From an uncultured Pseudomonadota bacterium (GTDB lineage Bacteria; Pseudomonadota; Gammaproteobacteria; Methylococcales; Methylomonadaceae), in the NCBI GenBank assembly GCA_903867225.1, contig CAIPQN010000052.1, forward strand, positions 1 through 58,798: a stretch of 58,798 bases of DNA. The letters are read 5' to 3'. Numbering within the stretch: position 1 is the first letter of the stretch; each line of letters opens with the position of its first letter. Position numbers and translations under genes: made by a program. A model generated the notes under the pieces. The model saw only the letters and a program-made list of their open reading frames with translations. It ran no database searches and was not told the DNA's origin. Of the stretch, positions 46,649 to 55,836 are shown in pieces.

Positions 46649-46678
46649 AGCGTGTGTTACGGTAAAATGCCGCACGCT
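46649..46678 (+). other. hairpin in the acs-icd gap
   Basis: AGCGTGTG (46649-46656) pairs with CGCACGCT (46671-46678), with a G-T pair. It lacks a T-run on the plus strand, so it is not a typical terminator. Confidence 0.3.
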
Positions 46679-46718
46679 AAAAAAGCGATTCACTTCATTT
46701 TAAATTACAGGAAAAATC

Positions 46719-47735
46719 ATGCACAGCGTAACCCTTATTAAAGGCGACGGTATTGGTCCATCGATTATGGACGAAGCAGTAAAAATCATTAACGCTTCGG
46801 GCGCGAAAATTAACTGGGAAGAAACACACGCAGGTTTGGGTGCGTTTGAAGTTTTTGGTACACCGATTCCCGAAGAAACGATGGCATCAATTGACCGCAC
46901 TCGATTAGCATTTAAAGGACCGTTGACGACACCAATTGGAGCGGGTTTTAGAAGTATTAACGTGGCATTACGTCAAAAATACGATTTATACGCAAACGTT
47001 CGTCCAGCAAAAAGTTGGAAAGGCGTAAACACGCGCTACGAAAATGTTGATATTGTAATTGTGCGTGAAAATACTGAAGGGCTTTATGCGGGTTTAGAAC
47101 ATTATTTAACACCTAAAAAAGACATTGCGGAAAGTATTGCTGTGGTTACTCGCGTGGCTTCGGAACGCATTATTGATTATGCGTTTCAATATGCGCGTGA
47201 CAATGGACGCAAAAAAGTCACCGTTTGCCACAAAGCCAACATTTTAAAATACACACAAGGACTGTTTTTAGACATTGCGCGTGAAACGGCAGCACGTTAT
47301 CCCGATATTCAATTTGAAGACGTGATTATTGATGCAGCTTGTATGCACATGGTCATGAATCCACAAAAATTCGACGTGATTGTTTGTACAAATATGTTTG
47401 GCGATATTTTGTCAGATTTAACAGCGGGTTTAGTGGGTGGTTTAGGGTTGATTGCAGGCGCAAACATTGGTAAAGATGCCGCTTTATTTGAAGCGGTTCA
47501 TGGGAGTGCGCCTGATATTGCTGGACAAAATAAAGCGAATCCAACAGCTGTCATTATGGCGGGCGTGATGATGTTGCATCATATCGGCGAACATGAAGCG
47601 GCTGAAAAAATTAAAACGGCGGTTGAAAAAGTCGTGAATGAAGGCATTTTTGTTACACCCGATTTAAACCCAAATACCAAAGCTGGCACGATTGAAATGG
47701 GCGATGCGATTGTTGCCGCAATGGCGAATTTATAA
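46719..47735 (+). CDS. icd: isocitrate dehydrogenase, NAD-type (IDH/IPMDH family)
   Basis: Oxidative decarboxylation of isocitrate to 2-oxoglutarate. The 338 residues match the short homo-isocitrate/isocitrate family. LIKGDGIGPSIMDEAVKI opens the fold, IVRENTEGLYAGLEH carries the substrate-contacting region (with Tyr), and NMFGDILSDLTAGLVGGLG and EAVHGSAPDIAGQNKANP are conserved. The short form usually prefers NAD. The name is by homology; isopropylmalate dehydrogenase is less likely because the ENTEGLYAG loop is of the isocitrate type. Confidence 0.87.
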   Translation: MHSVTLIKGDGIGPSIMDEAVKIINASGAKINWEETHAGLGAFEVFGTPIPEETMASIDRTRLAFKGPLTTPIGAGFRSINVALRQKYDLYANVRPAKSWKGVNTRYENVDIVIVRENTEGLYAGLEHYLTPKKDIAESIAVVTRVASERIIDYAFQYARDNGRKKVTVCHKANILKYTQGLFLDIARETAARYPDIQFEDVIIDAACMHMVMNPQKFDVIVCTNMFGDILSDLTAGLVGGLGLIAGANIGKDAALFEAVHGSAPDIAGQNKANPTAVIMAGVMMLHHIGEHEAAEKIKTAVEKVVNEGIFVTPDLNPNTKAGTIEMGDAIVAAMANL

Positions 47736-47752
47736 TTTAACTTAGGACTGTT

Positions 47753-48310
47753 ATGCACGAACTTATTGAACGCGAACTTTTTGAAGCTTTGGAATATGCG
47801 CGTAGTGTTGATGAAGAACAAGGTAGACATATTTTGATTCAATTTGAAATTGATCAACCCATGTTTTCGACCACGTTATTCAACGTTTTCCCGTCGGTTA
47901 TCGATAATCAAAGCAGCGAAATAAAATACCAAAACTTAGCTCAACATTTCGCGGATTTATGTTTTGACGTATTGTGTGTTTATACGAAAGCGTTTGGCAA
48001 AATGCCAAATTGTGAAGACGATCCATTGTGGATTGAAAGCCAAGCAAAATTGTTAGATAAAGAACTTGCACCATTATTAACGTCAAATCACGTCAGCGAT
48101 AAAGCAGCAAAAAAAATGCGTGAAGATTTTTTCAAACCGAAAGAAGGTGAATTTATTCAAACAGGTTTGGTCGAATTTATGAATATGGCGGTGGATGATT
48201 ACGCTAAAAATTCAGGTGATGAGTATCACGATTCGATGTTGGATTTAACGAAAACGATGCTGTTTGTCGTTGTGAGAATGTTTAATAATCTTTACACGCC
48301 CGTAAAATAG
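47753..48310 (+). CDS. hypothetical protein, 185 residues
   Basis: I do not recognise this protein. It is soluble, mainly helical and acidic, with an N-terminal HELIERELFEALEYARS and a C-terminal helix LTKTMLFVVVRMFNNLYTPVK. It lies 17 bp after icd on the same strand and ends at a good terminator, so it is likely cotranscribed with icd. A link with isocitrate dehydrogenase is only suggested by position. Confidence 0.65.
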   Translation: MHELIERELFEALEYARSVDEEQGRHILIQFEIDQPMFSTTLFNVFPSVIDNQSSEIKYQNLAQHFADLCFDVLCVYTKAFGKMPNCEDDPLWIESQAKLLDKELAPLLTSNHVSDKAAKKMREDFFKPKEGEFIQTGLVEFMNMAVDDYAKNSGDEYHDSMLDLTKTMLFVVVRMFNNLYTPVK

Positions 48311-48320
48311 ATAAGTGTTT

Positions 48321-48349
48321 AAAAAGGCTGAAATAATTTCAGCCTTTTT
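48321..48349. terminator. bidirectional terminator between icd operon and trpS
   Basis: AAAAAGGCTGAAA (48321-48333) pairs with TTTCAGCCTTTTT (48337-48349), a 13-bp stem with a three-base loop. It serves both the plus-strand gene ending at 48310 and, in reverse, trpS. Confidence 0.85.
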
Positions 48350-48399
48350 GGGTTTTGGACTTTAAAAAAGGCGCAAATTTATTCGTCCCTTTTTTTGTT

Positions 48400-49398
48400 T
48401 TAAAATCTTGAAATCCCCACCGCCTCGCGTAATTGAGCAATAAACGGCTGACTAATCGCTCGTGCTTTTTCCGCACCAATTTGTAATTGTTCTTCAATGT
48501 GATTGGGTTGCAATAATAATGCTTCGTAACGTTCACGCGCTAGTGCAACTTCGGCATTCACTTTTTCAAATAAAATCGCTTTCATTTCACCCCAACCGAT
48601 GCCTTCCGCATAACGTTTCGCCACTTCGGCGATTTCATCAGCATTCGCAAACGCTTTGTATAGACTGAACAACGTGCAATCGTTGGTATCTTTAGGTTCA
48701 TGCGGTTCGAGCGAATTGGTTTTTATTTTGTTAATCAGTTTTTTCAATTTCTTTTCGGGTTCAAACAACGGAATTGTATTTTGATAACTTTTGCTCATTT
48801 TTCGTCCATCTAAACCTTGTAAAATCGCTCCTTGTTCATCAATCACGGCTTCGGGCAATACAAAATGTTCGCCATAAATATGATTAAATCTCGCGCCAAT
48901 ATCACGCGCCATTTCGATATGTTGAAGCTGATCTTTACCAACGGGAACTTTATTGGCATTGAATAACAAAATATCTGCCGCCATCAAAATCGGATAACTA
49001 AACAGCCCCATCGTAACCCCTTTGTCGGCATCATCTTCTTCATTTTCTGCAACGGCAGCTTTATAAGCATGTGAACGATTCATTAAACCTTTCGATGTGA
49101 CGCAGGTTAATAACCACGTCAATTCTAAAATTTCAGGCACATCCGATTGGCGATAAAAAACGGCGTTATTTGTATCCAAACCTAACGCCAACCACGTCGC
49201 AGCGATTTCTAAGCTCGATTGACGCACACGCTCAGGTTCTTGGCATTTAATCAGCGCATGATAATCTGCCAAAAAATAAAATGGAGTGACATTGGTATTT
49301 TGACTGAGATTTATGGCAGGTCGAATAGCACCAACATAATTACCCAAATGCGGTGTTCCTGTCGTCGTGATTCCTGTTAAAACAATGGCTTTTTTCAT
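48400..49398 (-). CDS. trpS: tryptophanyl-tRNA synthetase
   Basis: Charges tRNA-Trp. The 332 residues are standard. The class I signature HLGNYVGAI (HIGH-like) is at about 19 and [11 protein letters not shown] follows near 195. The C-terminal part is the normal helical anticodon region. It faces the icd operon, with the shared terminator between. Confidence 0.96.
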   Translation of the reverse strand: MKKAIVLTGITTTGTPHLGNYVGAIRPAINLSQNTNVTPFYFLADYHALIKCQEPERVRQSSLEIAATWLALGLDTNNAVFYRQSDVPEILELTWLLTCVTSKGLMNRSHAYKAAVAENEEDDADKGVTMGLFSYPILMAADILLFNANKVPVGKDQLQHIEMARDIGARFNHIYGEHFVLPEAVIDEQGAILQGLDGRKMSKSYQNTIPLFEPEKKLKKLINKIKTNSLEPHEPKDTNDCTLFSLYKAFANADEIAEVAKRYAEGIGWGEMKAILFEKVNAEVALARERYEALLLQPNHIEEQLQIGAEKARAISQPFIAQLREAVGISRF

Positions 49399-49489
49399 AC
49401 AAAATTCTCAAAAATGAAAAGGTAAAAATATAGAACGTCATTTTATAGTAAAATTTCACGCATTCACGGTTTAAAACAGGATAATTTGA

Positions 49490-49783
49490 ATGTCATACGA
49501 CGAAAAACGCGCTTTCATGCGTATCGATGTAAACAGTAATATGCACTATCGATTAGTCGATGCCAACGAATTTCAAGCAGCGCGGTGTCTTTCGTTAAGC
49601 GGTTCGGGGGTATCTTTTATTGCCTCGAAATCTTGTGACGAAGGTAGAGCGTTGGAAATAAATATTACACCACAAAGTTCAATTACCCCCGCATTTACGG
49701 CATTTGTCGAAGTGGTTCGTGTTGAATCACTTAACGATGGAAAATATGAAATTGCCGCCACTATTAAAACTATTAAGAGTTAA
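49490..49783 (+). CDS. PilZ domain protein
   Basis: A 97-residue single-domain c-di-GMP-binding protein. The RxxxR part is in EKRAFMRIDV, and the second motif (usually D/NxSxxG) appears as LSLSGSGVSF, a Ser for the expected Asp/Asn. The conserved strand VEVVRVE follows. An AGGA ribosome-binding site precedes the ATG. It may control motility or surface functions; it is followed by queD after 2 bp. Confidence 0.82.
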   Translation: MSYDEKRAFMRIDVNSNMHYRLVDANEFQAARCLSLSGSGVSFIASKSCDEGRALEINITPQSSITPAFTAFVEVVRVESLNDGKYEIAATIKTIKS

Positions 49784-49785
49784 AA

Positions 49786-50187
49786 ATGTTTACGATTACG
49801 AAGGAAGTTTATTTTTGTTACGGGCATCGCTTGATGAATCATGGCGGAAAATGTCGCAATTTACACGGGCATAGCGTCAAAGCAGCGATTTCGATTACAC
49901 ACGAAAATTTGAACGACCAAAGTATGGTCTGCGATTTTTCGGACGTGAAAGACTGCGTGGAAAGTTATGTAAATACACAACTCGACCACAATTTTTTGCT
50001 GCACAAAGATGATCCAATTATTCCTGCATTGATTCAAAATAATGAACGATTTTTAGTTCTCGACGAACATCCAACCGCCGAAGTATTAAGCAAAATGATT
50101 TTTAAGCATTTGCAAACGAATGGTTTTCACGTCACGGAAGTGGCTTTATGGGAAACCGCCAGCGCGTGTGCAAGTTATCGGGAATAA
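49786..50187 (+). CDS. queD: 6-carboxy-tetrahydropterin synthase
   Basis: Converts dihydroneopterin triphosphate to 6-carboxytetrahydropterin, an early step to queuosine. The 133 residues show the zinc ligands His14 (GHRL), His27 and His29 (HGHS) and the catalytic Cys23 in GKCRNLHGH. LDHNFLL and a final WETASACASY (Glu binding pterin) are also seen. It could instead serve another pterin pathway; the size and motifs fit QueD best. No other que gene is present here. Confidence 0.88.
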   Translation: MFTITKEVYFCYGHRLMNHGGKCRNLHGHSVKAAISITHENLNDQSMVCDFSDVKDCVESYVNTQLDHNFLLHKDDPIIPALIQNNERFLVLDEHPTAEVLSKMIFKHLQTNGFHVTEVALWETASACASYRE

Positions 50188-50240
50188 TTAAAATTATTCA
50201 CTCAATTCAATCGCCTTTTAATTTTTATTTTTGAAGAAAT

Positions 50241-52829
50241 ATGACCACTCAAACACCAAAAAACATTCGTCGCGAAAATTACACCGTTCCCGAATTTTTA
50301 ATTCACGACGTAAAATTACATTTTTTGCTCGATGCCGAAAATACAAAAGTGCTTTCGACGCTGACATTGCAACGTAATTCTGAAAGTAAAAATCAAGCCG
50401 ATGATTTGGTTTTGCACGGCGAAAAATTGATTTTGAATCGTGTCACGTTGAATGAATCGGAATTGACCGATTATGTTTTAACGCCCGAAACGTTGACGAT
50501 TTCAAACGTGCCGCAAGTTGAAACGTTAACGCTGATAATTGAAAACACCATCAATCCGAAAGAAAATACTGCGCTTGAAGGCTTGTATTTATCAAACGGA
50601 ATGCTTTGCACGCAATGTGAAGCGGAAGGGTTTCGTAAAATTACTTATTTCCTCGACCGTCCCGACGTGATGACGAAATTCACGGTGACGATTGTGGCGG
50701 ATAAAACCGATTACCCTGTATTGCTGTCAAATGGCAATAAAATTGCCAGCGGTGAATTTAAAAATAATCAACATTGGGTTACATGGAACGACCCGTTTGC
50801 GAAACCAAGTTATTTATTCGCGTTGGTTGCAGGGCAATTAGAATGCGTCGCCGACACTTTTATCACGCAATCAGGACGTGAAATTGAGCTAGAAATTTTT
50901 GTCGAAGCACACGACAAAGACAAATGCGCTCACGCCATGCAATCACTCAAATATGCGATGCGTTGGGATGAAGCGGTTTATGGACGTGAATACGATTTGG
51001 ATTTGTACATGATTGTCGCCGTTAGCCATTTCAATATGGGGGCAATGGAAAACAAAGGCTTAAACGTATTCAATACCAAATTCGTGTTGGCACGACCCGA
51101 TACAGCGACTGATTTTGATTACGAAGGCATCGAAGGTGTAATTGCTCACGAGTATTTTCACAACTGGACAGGCAACCGAATCACTTGCCGCGACTGGTTT
51201 CAATTGAGTTTAAAAGAAGGTTTCACAGTTTTCCGTGACCAAGAATTCACAGCTGACAGAACGTCTCACGCGGTGAAACGCATTGAAGACGTGACCCAAC
51301 TTCGCACACGCCAATTTGCCGAAGATGCTAGCCCATTAGCGCATTCGGTTCGCCCTGATTCGTATATCGAAATCAACAATTTTTACACGCTCACCGTTTA
51401 CGAAAAAGGTGCGGAAGTCGTGCGAATGTTGCACACCTTATTGGGCGTGGAAGGTTTTAGACGTGGCAGCGATTTGTATTTTGAACGTCACGACGGACAA
51501 GCGGTAACGTGTGATGATTTTGTCAACGCGATGCAAGACGCGAACGACGTGGATTTGAGCCAATTTCGTCGCTGGTATTCGCAAGCGGGAACGCCCGTTG
51601 TCAACGTTTCGACAAATTACGACGCAACGACAAAAACATTCGCGCTAACTTTAAAACAAAGTTATCCGAATCAAACTGAACCGTTGTTGATTCCGATTAA
51701 AATCGGTTTGTTGAATGCCGAAACGGGTGCAGATTTATTGCCTGAAACGTTGTTGCAGTTCAATCAAATGGAACAAACATTCACGTTTGACACGTTGGAA
51801 TATGCACCGATTGTTTCAATGTTGCGTGGATTTTCTGCGCCTGTGAATATCGAAATGGAACGCAGTTTGGAAGAATTGGCATTATTGTCGCAACATGACA
51901 GCGATTCGTTTAATCGTTGGGACGCAGCGCAATCTGTGGCTGAACGCATTATTTTAGATTTGGTGAAAAACAAATCTACCGAAGTGAATCCGATTTTATT
52001 GGCGACGTTTGAAACCGTTTTGAATTCACCGATTGATGATTTGGCATATTTTTCATTATTGCTGTCGTTGCCGTCGGAAAACTACTTAGCAGAACGCATG
52101 ACGATTGTCGATTTTGAAGGCATTCATTTGGCGCGTGAATGCGTGTTGAAAACGTTGGCAGAAAAATTTAAAACGCAATTTTTATCCATTTACAACGCTC
52201 ATCACAAAGACGAATCGGGCGACTTTAGTCCCGAAGCGATTGGTCGTCGCCGCGTGAAAAATGCGTGTTTGGCATTTTTGAGTAAATTAAATTCGCCTGA
52301 CATTCACACTTTGGCACAATCGCAATTTGAAAATGCAAAAAATATGACGGATCAAATGGCAGCGTTGGTGGCGATTGTTCACAATAATCATCCAGCAAAA
52401 GCGGCGTGTTTGGAAAAATTCTATTCGCAATGGCAAAACGAACCGCTAGTGATTGATAAATGGTTTGCCTTGCAAGCGAGTAGTCCAGCGGCTGATGCGT
52501 TTGAAATTGTGCAGAATTTACGTTCACACGCCGCGTTTGATATGAAAAATCCAAATCGAGTGCGTTCATTGATTGGCGCATTTAGCCAAACAAATCCTGT
52601 GCATTTTCATGCGGCGAATGGTCAAGGTTATGCGTTTTTGACAGATGCGATTTTGGAACTCAACGCAATAAATCCACAAGTCGCTTCTCGAACGGTCACG
52701 CCGTTAACAGCGTGGCGAAAAGCTGAAACCGCTCGTCAACTTTTGATGAAATCTCAATTGCAACGTCTCATCGACACAAAAGATATTTCTAATGATGTCT
52801 TTGAATTAGCGAGCAAAAGTTTGGGTTAA
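50241..52829 (+). CDS. pepN: aminopeptidase N
   Basis: Zinc metallopeptidase (M1 family) that removes N-terminal residues from peptides. The 862 residues match the E. coli-type enzyme. The exopeptidase loop GAMENKG (267-273), zinc site HEYFH (303-307) and third ligand Glu326 in LKEGFT are all present. The protein is cytosolic: it has no signal peptide. Confidence 0.95.
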   Translation: MTTQTPKNIRRENYTVPEFLIHDVKLHFLLDAENTKVLSTLTLQRNSESKNQADDLVLHGEKLILNRVTLNESELTDYVLTPETLTISNVPQVETLTLIIENTINPKENTALEGLYLSNGMLCTQCEAEGFRKITYFLDRPDVMTKFTVTIVADKTDYPVLLSNGNKIASGEFKNNQHWVTWNDPFAKPSYLFALVAGQLECVADTFITQSGREIELEIFVEAHDKDKCAHAMQSLKYAMRWDEAVYGREYDLDLYMIVAVSHFNMGAMENKGLNVFNTKFVLARPDTATDFDYEGIEGVIAHEYFHNWTGNRITCRDWFQLSLKEGFTVFRDQEFTADRTSHAVKRIEDVTQLRTRQFAEDASPLAHSVRPDSYIEINNFYTLTVYEKGAEVVRMLHTLLGVEGFRRGSDLYFERHDGQAVTCDDFVNAMQDANDVDLSQFRRWYSQAGTPVVNVSTNYDATTKTFALTLKQSYPNQTEPLLIPIKIGLLNAETGADLLPETLLQFNQMEQTFTFDTLEYAPIVSMLRGFSAPVNIEMERSLEELALLSQHDSDSFNRWDAAQSVAERIILDLVKNKSTEVNPILLATFETVLNSPIDDLAYFSLLLSLPSENYLAERMTIVDFEGIHLARECVLKTLAEKFKTQFLSIYNAHHKDESGDFSPEAIGRRRVKNACLAFLSKLNSPDIHTLAQSQFENAKNMTDQMAALVAIVHNNHPAKAACLEKFYSQWQNEPLVIDKWFALQASSPAADAFEIVQNLRSHAAFDMKNPNRVRSLIGAFSQTNPVHFHAANGQGYAFLTDAILELNAINPQVASRTVTPLTAWRKAETARQLLMKSQLQRLIDTKDISNDVFELASKSLG

Positions 52830-52840
52830 ACGTCGATACG

Positions 52841-53713
52841 ATGAATAAAATTTTAGCAGTATTTCGATTCATTCAAGCCTATCCGCGTGTCATCATGCCG
52901 ATATTGACATTGTTGTTGTGTGGCTATGGTTATGAAATGTTGGTGGCACGACCTGCGTTGATGTATCAAGGTGAGCCGAAAGCTATTTCGGCTCTCAATA
53001 CAAATAGTTGGTTTCGGGTGTTGAGAAATAACGGGTTTATCGTGGGGTATTCAGATTTGCGCGGTAATCCGTTGTGGGTGGAATATGCGCTCACACCAGT
53101 TACTGATAACGCACCGCATTTAAAACGCCCGTCACGTTTTCAAACAGATTGGCGCGGATTGAATCGCGTCAGTCACGATGATTACACCAAAAGTGGTTTT
53201 GATAGGGGGCATAATGCGCCAAATCATGCGATGAGTACGCTGTACGGAAAATATGGGCAAGCGGACAGTTTTTTGATGACCAACATTAGTCCGCAACGTC
53301 CAAAATTAAATCAACAAATTTGGCAGCGATTGGAAGAAGCGGAACTCTCTTTTTTTGCGAAAAATTTTGGCAAAGTTTGGGTAATTACAGGTCCTATTTT
53401 TGGTAATAATTCTGAACGAATTTCATCATCGTTATGGCACATTGATATTCCGAAAGCGTTTTATAAAATTTATATCACCGAAGAAAGCGATAGCAAACCC
53501 GCTTTCGCTTTGGCGTTTATCATCCCGCAAACGGTAACTGGAAAAGAACCATTGTCGCAATTTGTAACGACGATTGACACGGTAGAAGCACAAACAGGTT
53601 TAGATTTTTTAAGTGATTTTGATAATAAAACCGAAAATCATTTAGAAGGTACGATTGAAACGGTGCCGTGGAATTTGAATGCAATAAATAAAATACCATC
53701 GCGTTATCCGTGA
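52841..53713 (+). CDS. DNA/RNA non-specific endonuclease (NucA/EndA type), membrane-anchored
   Basis: A 290-residue nuclease of the beta-beta-alpha-metal family. The N-terminal hydrophobic stretch (about 15-32) is likely a membrane anchor or signal. The active motif is DRGHNAPNH (121-129; His124 the general base), with the metal-binding Asn in MTNISPQRPKLNQ. It probably acts outside the cytoplasm. It starts 12 bp after pepN and may share its transcript. A role in degrading extracellular nucleic acids, or in DNA uptake with ComEC, is possible. Confidence 0.85.
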   Translation: MNKILAVFRFIQAYPRVIMPILTLLLCGYGYEMLVARPALMYQGEPKAISALNTNSWFRVLRNNGFIVGYSDLRGNPLWVEYALTPVTDNAPHLKRPSRFQTDWRGLNRVSHDDYTKSGFDRGHNAPNHAMSTLYGKYGQADSFLMTNISPQRPKLNQQIWQRLEEAELSFFAKNFGKVWVITGPIFGNNSERISSSLWHIDIPKAFYKIYITEESDSKPAFALAFIIPQTVTGKEPLSQFVTTIDTVEAQTGLDFLSDFDNKTENHLEGTIETVPWNLNAINKIPSRYP

Positions 53714-53873
53714 ATATAGAGCGTTGAAGGCTCAATTTTTGCTTTCTAAAAATCCATCGCTATTTGCGGCGGTGAAATTAATTCAACAATTGGTCATAAA
53801 ATCGCTACTAAATTGTATTTATTAACCTTTATTGGAATGTATTTATTTTTTTAGAAATAATCTGTTTTTTAAA

Positions 53874-53903
53874 TAGACACAATCTATTTATTGCGGCTAA
53901 AAT
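53874..53903 (+). promoter_or_regulatory. promoter of the candidate small RNA
   Basis: TAGACA (53874-53879) and TAAAAT (53898-53903) are 18 bp apart, a good sigma-70 pair. Predicted start is about 53910. Confidence 0.5.
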
Positions 53904-53909
53904 GCGCCC

Positions 53910-54082
53910 GCTTTCGAATGAAAGCATTTAGGTAGGTAGCTTTTAAACAAAGCTAAATAACAATAACAATAAATAGTTAGAAATACTTTCACTTGAGTCA
54001 CGTCGCTGGGTAATTTGCTTAGAACGACAAGATAACAATAAAAATAATTACTCAAGTTAGCCCGCTTTTGGCGGGCTTTTTA
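53910..54082 (+). ncRNA. candidate structured small RNA with AAYAAYAA motifs
   Basis: The 438-bp gap between the nuclease gene and 54152 holds no reading frame but a well-ordered RNA-like layout. Hairpin 1 pairs GCTTTC (53910-53915) with GAAAGC (53920-53925), and hairpin 2 pairs TAGCTTT (53937-53943) with AAAGCTA (53949-53955). An 8-bp stem ACTTGAGT (53991-53998)/ACTCAAGT (54050-54057) encloses GTCG/CGAC. Single-stranded CA-type motifs follow hairpin 2 (AACAATAACAATAA at 53959-53972) and lie in the big stem (AACAATAA at 54034-54041). A strong terminator ends it and a sigma-70 promoter precedes it. The motifs resemble the Hfq/Crc-binding CA motifs of CrcZ-type RNAs; identity is unproven. Confidence 0.5.
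54059..54081 (+). terminator. intrinsic terminator of the candidate small RNA
   Basis: AGCCCGC (54059-54065) pairs with GCGGGCT (54071-54077) and is followed by five T. No protein gene ends just upstream, which supports a non-coding transcript. Confidence 0.85.
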
Positions 54083-54151
54083 TTGCCTATCAAAAACCCG
54101 AATTACCGCTTAAAATACGCCATCATTTAGATTCATCAACGAGTTAGACCT

Positions 54152-54613
54152 TTGAAATCCCCTTTATTTTTACCTTGGTTTATCACCAGTTTTGTTATTG
54201 TTATGCTAATTTTAAGTATTACTTTTGCACACTTTTATACTTTTCAAAATTTGTTAGCTGAAGAAACACGACTGTTTTGGCGCACCATTTTTTATGTTTT
54301 ATCGATTGTAATGCTGCCATTGACGAATTTATTGCGTCATATTTTTCTGCGCTTAAATCAAACGATGCCACTTTTAGCAAACGCCAATTTAGAACACGTT
54401 ATAAAAATTCGCTATATGTTAACTATTACGATTTCAATGTCGATGATGCTGATAATTGGCTGTTTTGGCGCGACGATATTTTATTTCGGCGATGGTTTTA
54501 AATCGTTGCACATTTTGACGGGAATTGCCGCTTTAGGTGTATTTTTACACCGTCCAAAACTTAAAGAATATCAACAAATCTTAGATTCATTTACAGAGAA
54601 CGAAGATGACTAA
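54152..54613 (+). CDS. small membrane protein, unknown function
   Basis: A 153-residue protein starting at TTG, with about four membrane segments (about 5-32, 42-62, 86-112 and 119-136). The first internal ATG would cut into the first segment, so the TTG start is preferred. The C-terminus is charged (FTENEDD). It overlaps the Fe-S gene by 8 bp, so it could be a membrane anchor for that redox protein. Confidence 0.65.
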   Translation: MKSPLFLPWFITSFVIVMLILSITFAHFYTFQNLLAEETRLFWRTIFYVLSIVMLPLTNLLRHIFLRLNQTMPLLANANLEHVIKIRYMLTITISMSMMLIIGCFGATIFYFGDGFKSLHILTGIAALGVFLHRPKLKEYQQILDSFTENEDD

Positions 54614-55796
54614 TGCAAAAAAAGAATTACTAGCGATTGCTGATAGTTGTGTCAAATGTGGGATTTGTGCGCCGCATTGTCCCACTTATACACATACTCA
54701 AAATGAAAACGAGTCACCCCGTGGGCGGATTGCCTTGATTCAAGCATGGGCAGGTGGAAATTTAAATGTGACCAATAATTTACTCGATCACATTGATAAT
54801 TGTTTGTTATGTCGTGCGTGCGAAAAAGCCTGTCCAGCCGTTGTACCGTATGCGAAATTGATTGATGATTTTCGCGCTGAAATGCACAACGAAAAAGCTG
54901 CGCCGCTTTCAGTGAAATTGCTAAAAACGATTTCTGAAAATAAGCGCGTCCAACGTTGGGCGAAATCGAGTTTAAAGTTGTATCAAAAAAATAATCTGCA
55001 AAAAACAGCGCGTTTTCTACATTTACCCACATTATTTGGTTTAGGGGAAATTGAGCGTTTGGTGCCGAATTATCAAGAATCCCAACCGTTACAAAACTAT
55101 TATCCTGCGTTAAATGAAGTCAAAGGCGATGTGGGTTTATTTGTGGGTTGTATGGGAGAATTACTCGATTCTGAAACAGTAAATGCAGCGATTAGCGTTT
55201 TGAAACATATTGGTTTCAATGTGTATTTACCTGAAACGCAAACCTGTTGTGGCGCGTTAGCTTTGCATGAAGGCGATGCGTCAACCGCGAGAAGTTTAGC
55301 GAAACAAAATAACACAGCGTTTGCGAACGAAAATTTACAAGCGATTATTACGATTGCCAGTGGTTGTGGAAGTACATTGAAAGATTACGCGCCAAATGTG
55401 GTGGATATTAGTCATTTTATTTCTCAATTCGAGTTTAATTTAAAACCACTTGTCGCAAACATTTGTGTGCATTCACCGTGTACGCTTAAAAACGTATTGA
55501 AAACTGATAAAAGTGTTTTGAAATTACTAAAACAAATCCCAGAGGCAAACATTTCATCTTTACCAGAGACACAACAATGTTGTGGTGCTGCGGGAAGTTA
55601 TAGTTTACGACACGATAAAATGGCGCAAACATTATTGAATAAATTACTTGAAACATCACTTGAAAAACCGACCGATTATTTGGTGAGTTCAAATATCGGT
55701 TGTGCGTTGCACATTGCGGCGGGTTTACGGGAACGTGGAAAAGATTTGACAATAATTCACCCGATTGTTTTATTGGCAAAACAACTGGTCAATTGA
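54606..55796 (+). CDS. glcF: glycolate oxidase-type iron-sulfur subunit
   Basis: A 396-residue protein with two N-terminal 4Fe-4S motifs (CVKCGICAPHCPTY and CLLCRACEKACPAVVP) and two C-terminal cysteine-rich CCG domains (CCGALALHEGD and CCGAAGSYSL). This is the layout of GlcF and related electron-transfer subunits (LldE, GlpC). No FAD subunit (glcD or glcE) is next to it, so the flavoprotein partner and donor are uncertain. It overlaps the membrane protein upstream by 8 bp. Confidence 0.8.
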   Translation: MTNAKKELLAIADSCVKCGICAPHCPTYTHTQNENESPRGRIALIQAWAGGNLNVTNNLLDHIDNCLLCRACEKACPAVVPYAKLIDDFRAEMHNEKAAPLSVKLLKTISENKRVQRWAKSSLKLYQKNNLQKTARFLHLPTLFGLGEIERLVPNYQESQPLQNYYPALNEVKGDVGLFVGCMGELLDSETVNAAISVLKHIGFNVYLPETQTCCGALALHEGDASTARSLAKQNNTAFANENLQAIITIASGCGSTLKDYAPNVVDISHFISQFEFNLKPLVANICVHSPCTLKNVLKTDKSVLKLLKQIPEANISSLPETQQCCGAAGSYSLRHDKMAQTLLNKLLETSLEKPTDYLVSSNIGCALHIAAGLRERGKDLTIIHPIVLLAKQLVN

Positions 55797-55799
55797 AAC

Positions 55800-55828
55800 A
55801 AAAATGGCGCGAAAGTCGCGCCATTTTT
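55800..55828. terminator. bidirectional terminator between glcF and speD
   Basis: AAAAATGGCGCGA (55800-55812) pairs with TCGCGCCATTTTT (55816-55828), a 13-bp stem with a three-base loop. A-run on the left and T-run on the right make it work for both convergent genes. Confidence 0.88.
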
Positions 55829-55836
55829 AGATATAT

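Noticed and set aside
53714..53870. possible small gene in the long gap after the nuclease
   Set aside because: No frame with start, ribosome-binding site and reasonable length; only the downstream RNA-like structure is supported.
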